Positions 1 to 5,697 of a DNA stretch of 11,186 nt are shown here, in pieces. The DNA is from JAIOPA01 sp036522895. Lineage in GTDB: Bacteria; Eisenbacteria; RBG-16-71-46. The translations under genes were made by a program, and so were the position numbers. Location of the stretch: contig DATDEX010000331.1 of the NCBI GenBank assembly GCA_036522895.1, positions 1 through 11,186 on the forward strand. The letters run 5' to 3'. Positions within the stretch are counted from its first letter, which is position 1. Each line of letters starts with the position of its first letter. The notes beneath the pieces were generated by a model. That model ran no database searches. It was not told the DNA's origin and saw nothing but the letters and a program-made list of their open reading frames with translations.

Positions 1-25
1 GGCGGCCTCGCATGTCGAGGCCGCC
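1..25 (-). terminator. hairpin, probable terminator of the VOC gene
   Basis: A perfect inverted repeat with 10-bp arms at 1-10 and 16-25 and a 5-base loop at 11-15. It lies 24 bases past the stop codon of the minus-strand VOC gene, where an intrinsic terminator is expected. A following U-tract would fall left of base 1 and cannot be seen, so termination is inferred from the stem and its position only. Confidence 0.6.
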
Positions 26-49
26 CGCCCGGGACGCTGCAGCCGGCGA

Positions 50-529
50 CTACTTCCTGCCGCTCGTCGAGAACGTCTGCTTCATGCGCTTGTCCATTTC
101 CTCCTTGGTCACATCTTCCTTGTGGGTTGCGACGCCCCACACGTGCCCGAACGGATCGGTGAGCGAGCCGTAGCGATCGCCCCAGAACTGATCGGCGAGC
201 GGCATCTTGACCGTGCCACCCAGGCTGATCGCCTTCTTGAACATCGCATCACAGTCCTCGGTGTAGATGTTGAGCGTGACCGAGGAGCCCCCGATCGTCT
301 GCGGCGAGCGCGCGGCCATCTCCGGCATCTCGTCGCTCAGGTAGAACTTCGAATCTCCGATCTTGAGCTCGGCGTGCATGATGCTCGTGCCGTCGGGGCC
401 GAGCATGACGCCGAGTTCCTTCGCGCCGAACGCGTTCTTGTAGTACTCGATCGCCTTGCGACCGCCCTTCACGATCAGGCCGGCGGTGATGCTGTGGTTG
501 CCTTCGGGAATCGGCTTCACTTTGGCCAT
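50..529 (-). CDS. VOC family (glyoxalase/PhnB-like) protein
   Basis: A 159-residue cytosolic protein of the vicinal oxygen chelate superfamily, PhnB-like branch, with two beta-alpha-beta-beta-beta modules. Visible hallmarks are the first module with AIEYYKNAFGA (residues 26-36), MHAELKIGDSKFYLSDE (51-67), the second module with EDCDAMFKKA (91-100), and the C-terminal DRYGSLTDPFGHVWGVATH (118-136). This ending is typical of proteins annotated as 'PhnB' or 'bleomycin resistance/glyoxalase'. Substrate and metal use cannot be read from the sequence; PhnB itself has no settled enzymatic role. An ATG further upstream would add 15 residues, but the ATG at 529 is preceded by GGGAGG at about 7 bases and begins the conserved fold, so I chose it. 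The gene appears monocistronic here, with a hairpin just past its stop. Confidence 0.9.
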   Translation of the reverse strand: MAKVKPIPEGNHSITAGLIVKGGRKAIEYYKNAFGAKELGVMLGPDGTSIMHAELKIGDSKFYLSDEMPEMAARSPQTIGGSSVTLNIYTEDCDAMFKKAISLGGTVKMPLADQFWGDRYGSLTDPFGHVWGVATHKEDVTKEEMDKRMKQTFSTSGRK

Positions 530-767
530 GACATCCTCCCTGCTCCCGTGTGCGACGCGTGAGAGTCGTTGCATCCCTGCAGCGATCGACCCGCCGGGCA
601 GGCCGTTGCTCCGGCGACTTGCGGCGAACGGAAAGCCTACTCCGGTGCCGGCGCGCGGACCACGAAATGCACCGAAATCACATAGCGTCCAGAGATTGTC
701 ACGGCCGCATCATGTCCGTGTGACGACAAACACGGCGGTCCCAACGCTCCGTACGCTCCGTGCTGCC

Positions 768-798
768 CGCAACTGACCCTGCCGATAGATCAGTTGCG
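768..798. repeat. 9-bp inverted repeat (possible operator or leader hairpin)
   Basis: CGCAACTGA at 768-776 is repeated as its exact reverse complement TCAGTTGCG at 790-798, with a 13-base spacer. The arms are not plain G/C runs, so this is less likely to be a chance product of base composition than other repeats in the window. It sits about 120 bases upstream of the chosen GTG start of the secreted protein. A regulator site or an mRNA hairpin are both possible. Confidence 0.35.
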
Positions 799-907
799 CG
801 GCCGGCCCACTCGAACCGGCGCGATGGGCGACCGGTCCTCGTGGATCGCGGTCGCGCGTGGTGCGCGGGGTACCCCTGCCGGCCTCCTGGTGTCCCCGCC
901 CGGAAAC

Positions 908-911
908 GGAG
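908..911 (+). promoter_or_regulatory. Shine-Dalgarno GGAG that sets a GTG start
   Basis: GGAG lies five bases before the GTG at 917. The ATGs further upstream (from 794) have no such element and would place about 41 charged residues before a clear Sec signal peptide. This decides the start in favour of GTG. Confidence 0.6.
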
Positions 912-916
912 CGAAC

Positions 917-2185
917 GTGATCCGTGCGAGCCTGAGATCCGTGGCCGCGTGTGCGCTGACCTGCCTGCTGCCGCTCGCGATTCCCGGTGTTGCCCGCGAC
1001 GCATTCGCGGCCGGCGCGAAGCCGCGCTTGTGGGTGCTGCAGCCGGGCGGCAACCTCGTCGAGTTCGATTCCGCCGACTTCTCGCGGCTCGAGTCGCTCA
1101 AGCTTCCACCGGCCGTCCTGTCGTCGCCGGGTCGCCTCGCGATCAATGCCGGTGGGCAGATCCTGTGCGCGCTCGGCGACGATCAGTACTGGACGTGGGA
1201 CGGGAGGACCTCCCGCACGTTCGGCTCCGTCTCCACCGAGCATCCGTTGGCCGCCGGTGCGCTCGCGGCGGCCGACACGTCGCGGCAGTGGTTCCTCGGT
1301 GCGGACGGCAGCACGCTCTTCGTGGCGGAGAACGCGTTCGCCAAGACGCTCGAAGCGGACGGCAACGAAAAGAGCGTCGTGAACCGGGTGCGCGTGCTCC
1401 AGACGGACTTCTCGGGGCGCACGCTCGGAGAGCTCGCGACGTTCGCGTTCCCGCCGTGCGAGTGCGCCACCGGGTCCTGCTCAGAGACCTGTCCGGAAGC
1501 ACTCGTGTGGGCGCCCGAAGGCGTGGTGGGCGACTTCTTCTTCCTCACGCACGTCGTGCCGGGCCAGATCGGCGCGACCTACGGTCCAACCTTCCTCTAT
1601 CGCGCCGCGTCAGGCGGCTGGCGCGCGTTCGCGACCAAGAGCGCGGGGGACTCGATCGCGGACGCCTCCGCCGGCGGGGCGCCCTGGATCGAGATCGACG
1701 GCGACGGCGGCTGCTGTGGCTGGACGAACCAGGGGAGCGATCGGGCCACCCTGTATGTCCGCGATACCAGCCAGGTGGTCTTCGACGAGTGGACGCGCTA
1801 TCGGAACCAGGATTACGACGTGAGCTTCTACCTGGCGAACGCCCGCCTCGCCCCGGGCAACCGGCGCGCGGCGTACACGATCCGCGCGACCGAGACCGCC
1901 ATCGCGGAGCTGCGCCTGTCCGACGATGGCCACGCGGATCCGGCGGAGCTGGCCGCCATCCGGCGCGGGCTGGCCGAGTTGCCCGTGGTGGAGGTGTGCG
2001 GGCTGAGCGTGGAGCGCGGGGTCACGCTGCGGCTCGCGCACGCGGACCTGGTCGGCTGGGCGAGCGATCACGAGCTGCTCGTGGTGGAGGCGGACCGGCT
2101 GGTTGCGGTCGACGTCATCACGAAGCGCGAGCGAGCGACCGGGATCACGCTCCGGGGCGCGGGCGACGCCTACCTCGTCCGCTGA
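917..2185 (+). CDS. secreted protein of unknown function with Cys cluster
   Basis: A 422-residue protein that I do not recognise as a named family. It starts with a Sec signal peptide: basic N-region, hydrophobic core around residues 8-25, and a likely signal peptidase I site after AFA at about residue 31. The mature part is rich in beta-strand-like segments such as RLWVLQPGGNLVEFD (37-51) and LLVVEADRLVAVDV (387-400), which suggests a beta-propeller or similar repeat fold. That is inference. A compact cysteine group at C181, C183, C188 and C192 is followed by a C266-C267 pair next to an acidic DGDGG loop, consistent with disulfides or metal binding in an exported protein. The gene converges on the sor pair with only 30 bases between stops and no clear terminator. 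A longer ATG start at 794 is possible but lacks an RBS. Confidence 0.75.
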   Translation: MIRASLRSVAACALTCLLPLAIPGVARDAFAAGAKPRLWVLQPGGNLVEFDSADFSRLESLKLPPAVLSSPGRLAINAGGQILCALGDDQYWTWDGRTSRTFGSVSTEHPLAAGALAAADTSRQWFLGADGSTLFVAENAFAKTLEADGNEKSVVNRVRVLQTDFSGRTLGELATFAFPPCECATGSCSETCPEALVWAPEGVVGDFFFLTHVVPGQIGATYGPTFLYRAASGGWRAFATKSAGDSIADASAGGAPWIEIDGDGGCCGWTNQGSDRATLYVRDTSQVVFDEWTRYRNQDYDVSFYLANARLAPGNRRAAYTIRATETAIAELRLSDDGHADPAELAAIRRGLAELPVVEVCGLSVERGVTLRLAHADLVGWASDHELLVVEADRLVAVDVITKRERATGITLRGAGDAYLVR

Positions 2186-2215
2186 CGCGCGGAGGGCGCG
2201 GAGTACCCAGGCGCC

Positions 2216-2566
2216 TCAGCGCGGCGCGGGTTTCGCGCCGAAGCGCGCGAGCAGGTAGGTGCGCAGCGAATCGTGCTCGCCCGCCGCGACCGGCGCGCCC
2301 CACTTTTCCATGAGCGCGAGCGTCTTCTCCCAGCCGAGGGAATCCTTGGCCTGCTGCGTGACGAGCATCGGCGAATGGCAGACCGCGCAGGCGCGCCCGG
2401 CGATGTCGTCGCCCGGCCCGGGCGGGAAGCGATCGGGGTAGAGCGTGCGAGCGTGCGGGGCCGGGGCCCGGCGCGGGGAGGCGGGACGCGCCGCCATCGT
2501 GGCGAGCGGCGTGGCGATCGCCACCGCGAGCAGTGCCAGCGTCGCGAGCACGCTACGCGCGGACAT
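2216..2566 (-). CDS. sorB: small periplasmic c-type cytochrome, SorB-like
   Basis: A 116-residue cytochrome precursor. Residues 1-27 form a Sec signal peptide ending near TMAA. The mature protein has one haem c site, CAVCH, with C60 and C63 as thioether ligands and H64 as proximal ligand. Downstream, the segment ALMEKWGAP (84-92) offers M86 as a candidate distal ligand, with M67 as an alternative. The single small haem domain and its place directly behind a sulfite-oxidase-family gene match SorB, the electron-accepting subunit of bacterial sulfite dehydrogenase SorAB. SorB takes electrons from the molybdenum centre and passes them to a soluble cytochrome c or terminal oxidase. The start codon overlaps the end of the upstream gene by 14 bases, implying translational coupling. 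The SorB assignment rests on context plus CXXCH, so another small cytochrome c partner remains possible. Confidence 0.8.
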   Translation of the reverse strand: MSARSVLATLALLAVAIATPLATMAARPASPRRAPAPHARTLYPDRFPPGPGDDIAGRACAVCHSPMLVTQQAKDSLGWEKTLALMEKWGAPVAAGEHDSLRTYLLARFGAKPAPR

Positions 2567-3701
2567 GAACGCTCACCTGGTGGATCGAGTTGTTGCCGTA
2601 GCCGCCCGCGTTGGCGCGCGCCGCCATCGGCTGCGTTTCGCCGGCGCCATCGGTGGCGCGCGCGAGGAGCACGAGGTCCCCCGACCGGGCGGCGTCCACC
2701 TGCGCCTCCCACGCGCGCCAGGCGCCGGGCGACGTTTCGCCGGTGAGCGTGGCCTCGCGCCACGACGCGCCGCCGTCCGAGGAGATCTCGACCCGCTTCA
2801 CCCCCGCCGCGCCGGCCCAGGCGAACCCGCGCATCGCGACGGGGCCCGGGCGGACCACCGAGCCTTCGAGCGGCCGCGTGATGAGTGACTTGACCCGCAG
2901 CGCTTCCACCGGGGCCGCGGCCGTCGGGTCCTCACCGGGGTAGGTGTAGCGATATCCTCTCACCATGAAGTGATTGTCCGACGGCGTCGCCTCGACGCGG
3001 ATGCGCGTGAGCCACTTGGTCGACGCCATCCCGAACCAGCCCGGGACGATGGCGCGGAGCGGGGCGCCGTGCCGCTTCCCGAGCGGAGCGCCGTTCATGC
3101 CGTACGCGAGCAGCACGTCGTCCATCGCCTTCTCGAGCGGGATGCTCCGCACGAACCGCGGCGCCTGCGGCAGCGTCGCCTGATCCGCCGCCTCGAACCA
3201 CACGTGGCGCGCCTCGGGCCGGACCCCCGCACGCTCGAGGAGCGCGCGAAGCGGAACGCCCCGCCAGCGTGCGGTGCCGACGGCGCCGCGCTCCCATTGC
3301 GTGCCGGACGTGCTCGGCAGCCGGAAGAGGCCGCGGCCATTGCCCGCGCACTCGAGCGTGATCGGGGCATCGACCGCGGGCATCCCGCGGAGGTCGGCGA
3401 GCGCGAACGCAAGCGGCGTCTCGACGAGGCCGGCGATTTCGAGCCGCCAGCTCGCGGCGTCCACGTCCGGCGGGACGAAATGGCTGCGGACGAAGAACAC
3501 GTCGGTGGGCGTGACCCAGGACCCGCCGAGCGCGGCGAGCGAGGTCTCCCAGTGTTCCGGCCAGTCGTTCCGCACGAAGATTCCGGGATCGGCCGCCGCC
3601 AGCACCGCCCGCGCCCAGGGCGGGAGCGACGCGAGCGCCGCGGCACCCGGGCCCGCAGCGGCGAGCGTTGCGAGAAATCTGCGCCGGCTCGAGGAGGCCA
3701 T
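2553..3701 (-). CDS. sorA: Tat-exported sulfite oxidase-family molybdopterin enzyme, SorA-like
   Basis: A 382-residue oxidoreductase. The N-terminus carries a twin-arginine signal, SRRRFLAT (residues 5-12), then a hydrophobic stretch, as expected for a cofactor-loaded periplasmic enzyme. The molybdopterin-binding domain spans roughly 60-245. It contains R72 and H74 in FFVRSHFVPP and the molybdenum-ligand cysteine C118 in TLECAGNGR, matching the Arg-x-His and Cys arrangement of SorA-type enzymes. PGWFGMASTKWLTRI (220-234) is another family signature. An Ig-like Mo-co dimerisation domain follows (about 262-382), ending GGYGNNSIHQV. The likely reaction is sulfite to sulfate with electrons passed to the downstream cytochrome. 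Substrate is inferred; SoxC-like sulfane dehydrogenase is the main alternative. Two starts are available, 3701 and 3710 (three extra residues), neither with a strong RBS. The frame stays open further upstream without a signal for it. Confidence 0.87.
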   Translation of the reverse strand: MASSSRRRFLATLAAAGPGAAALASLPPWARAVLAAADPGIFVRNDWPEHWETSLAALGGSWVTPTDVFFVRSHFVPPDVDAASWRLEIAGLVETPLAFALADLRGMPAVDAPITLECAGNGRGLFRLPSTSGTQWERGAVGTARWRGVPLRALLERAGVRPEARHVWFEAADQATLPQAPRFVRSIPLEKAMDDVLLAYGMNGAPLGKRHGAPLRAIVPGWFGMASTKWLTRIRVEATPSDNHFMVRGYRYTYPGEDPTAAAPVEALRVKSLITRPLEGSVVRPGPVAMRGFAWAGAAGVKRVEISSDGGASWREATLTGETSPGAWRAWEAQVDAARSGDLVLLARATDGAGETQPMAARANAGGYGNNSIHQVSVHVRA

Positions 3702-3878
3702 GCCCCGCATCTTAGCCCGGAACCGGCGCCCCTGGGGAGGCGGCGGCGCCGGCGGATGCCCGGGGCGTTGCCGCCGCGGCCGCACCCGCCGGTTTCTTCG
3801 TAACTTTCGCCCCCGTGGTGGATATCTCCGGTGCGGGCGCACCGCTCGCGACCGCTCGACCCCGATCCGGAGACTCGC

Positions 3879-4598
3879 ATGACCACGCTCGCCGCCGCGC
3901 CCGAGTCGAGGCCCGCCCCGCGGCTCGTCGCCCCGATTGCCCACACGATCGCGCTCGTGCTGCTCTTCCTCGCCATGGCGGTGGGCGGCGGACTGCTGCA
4001 GCACCAGGCCGCGCACTCGGCCATGCTGCCGGCCCCGAGCCGTCCCACCGCCGTCTACCTCTACCTGATCGCGATGGAATGGGGCCTCGTCCTCTACGTG
4101 GCGCGGGGCGGGCTCCGCCGCACCGGGACGGCGCTACGTGACCTGGTCGGCGGACACTGGGGCCGCCCCGCCGACGTCGCGCGCGATGCGGCGCTGGCGC
4201 TCGCCGCGTGGGCGGTGTGGACGCTCGTCTCGTGGGGCATCGACCGCCTGGCGGGGCCGGATCACGCGGCGTCGGTGCGATCCCTGCTTCCCCGGCATCC
4301 GCTCGACGTCGCGCTCTGGGTCGCGCTCTCGATGAGCGCCGGCTTCGCGGAGGAGCTGGTGTTCCGGGGCTATCTGCTCGTCCAGTTCCGCGCGCTGACG
4401 CATAGCACCGCGCTCGCGCTCGTCATGCAGGCGGCGTTGTTCGGCGTCTCGCACGGCTACCAGGGCGCCCGCGCCTGCGCGACGATCGCGCTCTTCGGCC
4501 TCCTCTACGGCGCGCTCGCGCTCCGGAGCCGAAGCCTCCGCCCGGGTATGCTCGCCCACGCCTGGACCGACATCGCGAGCGGGATCTTCCGGATCTGA
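3879..4598 (+). CDS. CPBP family intramembrane glutamic protease
   Basis: A 239-residue integral membrane protein of the CPBP/Abi family (CAAX prenyl protease-related, Rce1-like). Hydrophobic helices lie at about 19-40, 57-75, 103-121, 143-157, 176-191 and 200-216. All catalytic motifs are present: EELVFRG gives E158, E159 and R163 (motif EExxxR), SHGYQG gives H192, and the last motif HAWTD gives H227. Family members cleave substrates within the membrane; some act in bacteriocin immunity or signal-peptide maturation, and others cleave anti-sigma factors. The substrate here is unknown. Its position 63 bases upstream of a sigma/anti-sigma pair makes a role in sigma release conceivable, but that is inference only. 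ATG 3879 is preceded by GGAG at 3869-3872; an earlier in-frame ATG at 3831 lacks this. The gene is divergent from sorA, sharing a 177-base gap. Confidence 0.9.
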   Translation: MTTLAAAPESRPAPRLVAPIAHTIALVLLFLAMAVGGGLLQHQAAHSAMLPAPSRPTAVYLYLIAMEWGLVLYVARGGLRRTGTALRDLVGGHWGRPADVARDAALALAAWAVWTLVSWGIDRLAGPDHAASVRSLLPRHPLDVALWVALSMSAGFAEELVFRGYLLVQFRALTHSTALALVMQAALFGVSHGYQGARACATIALFGLLYGALALRSRSLRPGMLAHAWTDIASGIFRI

Positions 4599-4650
4599 GC
4601 TTTCGCATTCGATCGTGGCGTCGAACGTCGCACGGTCGCAGCAGCCGAAC

Positions 4651-4654
4651 GAGG
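4651..4654 (+). promoter_or_regulatory. Shine-Dalgarno GAGG for the sigma-factor GTG start
   Basis: GAGG lies seven bases before the GTG at 4662, and no ATG in this frame precedes conserved region 2. It supports a GTG start for the sigma factor. Confidence 0.5.
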
Positions 4655-4661
4655 CCGCGGG

Positions 4662-5135
4662 GTGACGAACTTTGCCGAGCTCTATCGCCAGTACGCACCG
4701 GATGTCTTCCACTTCGCGCTCTACCTCTCGGGGGACCGGGCCGAAGCCGAGGACATCACCGCCGAGACGTTCGTGCGCGCGTGGGCCGCGCCGGAGCCCA
4801 TCCGGATGACCACGGTGAAGGGCTACCTGCTCACCATCGCCCGCAATCTCTTCCTGCACGGTCGGCGACGGCGGCGCCGCGAGACCGGCCTCGAGGACGT
4901 GCACGCGGATCCGGGACCGGGGCCCGAGGCGCGGGCCGATCGAGATTCCGAGCTGCGGGTCGTGCTGGCGGCGCTCGCGCGCCTTCCCGAGATCGACCGC
5001 GCGGCGCTGCTCATGCGGGCCGGCGACGAGATGCCGTACGAGGAGATCGCCCGCGCGCTCGGCATCTCGCTCGCGTCCGTGAAGGTCAAGATCCACCGGG
5101 CGCGACTCGCGCTCGCCCATTTGAGAGGGGTGTGA
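4662..5135 (+). CDS. ECF-type RNA polymerase sigma factor
   Basis: A 157-residue sigma-70 family factor of the extracytoplasmic function group. Region 2 (about 4-42) contains the core-binding and -10-reading helices, with DITAETFVRAW (31-41). A basic linker with a long arginine run (68-73) and an acidic, proline-rich stretch follow. Region 4 (about 100-153) has the canonical LPEIDRAALLMR (108-119) and a helix-turn-helix in YEEIARALGISLASVKVKIHRAR (126-148). Only regions 2 and 4 are present, which is the ECF layout. The start is GTG with an upstream GAGG. The next gene begins six bases after the stop and looks like its anti-sigma factor, so the two are co-transcribed. I found no clear ECF-type GAAC/CGTC promoter upstream to show autoregulation. 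The subgroup and regulon cannot be told from the sequence alone. Confidence 0.93.
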   Translation: MTNFAELYRQYAPDVFHFALYLSGDRAEAEDITAETFVRAWAAPEPIRMTTVKGYLLTIARNLFLHGRRRRRRETGLEDVHADPGPGPEARADRDSELRVVLAALARLPEIDRAALLMRAGDEMPYEEIARALGISLASVKVKIHRARLALAHLRGV

Positions 5136-5141
5136 CCGAAA

Positions 5142-5594
5142 ATGGCTGAGCACGAATCGGGTACCGCGCTTCCGGAGCTGCCGCGCGAGGTGCTGCTGGA
5201 CCTGCTGCCGGCTTATGCGTCGGGCGAGGCGAGCGCCGCGACGCGGGCGCTCGTCGAAGCCCACCTGGCGAAGGATCCCGAGCTGGCGCGGCGGCTCCGC
5301 GAGGCAAGCGCGCTGCCGAGGGCGGGGGGGGGGCTTCCCGCCGAGCTGGAGCTGCGAGCGCTCCGACGCACGCGCGGGGCGTTGAGCGTCCAACGCTGGC
5401 TCTTCGGGCTCGCGACCACGTTCACGGCGCTCTCGCTCACGAGCCGGATCGAGTTCGGCGACGGCGGGATCAAGCGTTTCAGCCTGCTGATCTTCGACTA
5501 CCCGTACCCGTTCGGCATCTGCCTGGCGCTCGCCGTCGCGTTCTGGATCGCCTACGTCGCCGTGCGCAGGAGGCTCGAGGCCGCCGCGTGGTGA
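5142..5594 (+). CDS. membrane anti-sigma factor-like protein with degenerate zinc motif
   Basis: A 150-residue protein directly after the ECF gene, with GAGAGGGG upstream overlapping the end of that gene. The N-terminal 60 residues resemble the anti-sigma domain of ZAS proteins: LLPAYASGEASAATRAL (21-37) and then AHLAKDPELARRL (40-52). In classical ZAS domains the latter segment carries HxxxCxxC. Here the histidine is kept (H41), but the two cysteines are replaced by D45 and L48, so zinc should not bind at the usual site. Two hydrophobic helices (about 86-102 and 122-141) flank a short loop predicted to be periplasmic, leaving both ends in the cytoplasm. Inferred role: hold the sigma factor at the inner membrane. 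The coding sequence contains a run of ten G at 5324-5333 between the domain and the first helix. There is no homology proof; the assignment rests on position and layout. Confidence 0.72.
   Translation: MAEHESGTALPELPREVLLDLLPAYASGEASAATRALVEAHLAKDPELARRLREASALPRAGGGLPAELELRALRRTRGALSVQRWLFGLATTFTALSLTSRIEFGDGGIKRFSLLIFDYPYPFGICLALAVAFWIAYVAVRRRLEAAAW
5324..5333 (+). repeat. G10 homopolymer tract inside the anti-sigma gene
   Basis: Ten consecutive G bases encode the Gly-Gly-Gly at residues 62-64. Runs of this length are slippage-prone, and one base gained or lost would remove both membrane helices. It is also a place where assembly errors are common. Confidence 0.9.
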
Positions 5595-5655
5595 GGCGCG
5601 GGCTCTTGGCGACGCGGCGGGGGGACGCGGCGGGAACGAGGCCCGACTGCGGCGA

Positions 5656-5692
5656 GCCGCCCGGCGGCGCGGCGAAGGCGCCGCCGGGCGGC
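5656..5692. terminator. perfect 15-bp hairpin between convergent genes
   Basis: Arms at 5656-5670 and 5678-5692 are exact reverse complements around a 7-base loop. The structure lies 61 bases past the anti-sigma stop and 5 bases past the stop of the opposing TPR gene, so it can serve as a bidirectional terminator. There is no T-tract on either side, which is common in very GC-rich genomes but lowers certainty. A decaying extragenic palindrome is the alternative. Confidence 0.65.
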
Positions 5693-5697
5693 GTCGT

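Larger units (their letters stand above)
530..916. other. intergenic region between divergent genes
   Basis: 387 bases separate the VOC gene (leftward) from the secreted-protein gene (rightward), so both promoters should lie here. I could not find a convincing -35/-10 pair on either strand. Clear structure consists of the dyad at 768-798 and a short tandem duplication of CGCTCCGT near 745-760. Reading frames open through this stretch have no ribosome binding site and look like high-GC artefacts. Confidence 0.5.

Noticed and set aside
760..2313. A 517-codon open frame on the plus strand over the secreted-protein gene
   Set aside because: Its product is a monotonous Arg/Gly/Ala chain with no RBS or domain, while the overlapping frame has an RBS, a signal peptide and normal composition.
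3723..3752. 8-bp inverted repeat CCGGCGCC/GGCGCCGG upstream of sorA
   Set aside because: It is made purely of G and C with a 14-base loop, and such pairs are expected by chance in this composition.
3792..3828. Relatively AT-rich patch between sorA and the CPBP gene as a promoter
   Set aside because: It may well lie in a promoter region, but no -35/-10 pair at proper spacing could be defended on either strand.
4599..4661. ECF autoregulatory promoter ahead of the sigma gene
   Set aside because: GAAC is present near 4623, but no CGTC-type -10 at about 16-17 bases follows.
4134..5393. A 419-codon minus-strand frame antisense to the CPBP, sigma and anti-sigma genes
   Set aside because: It crosses three well-supported genes and has low-complexity Arg/Glu-rich content.
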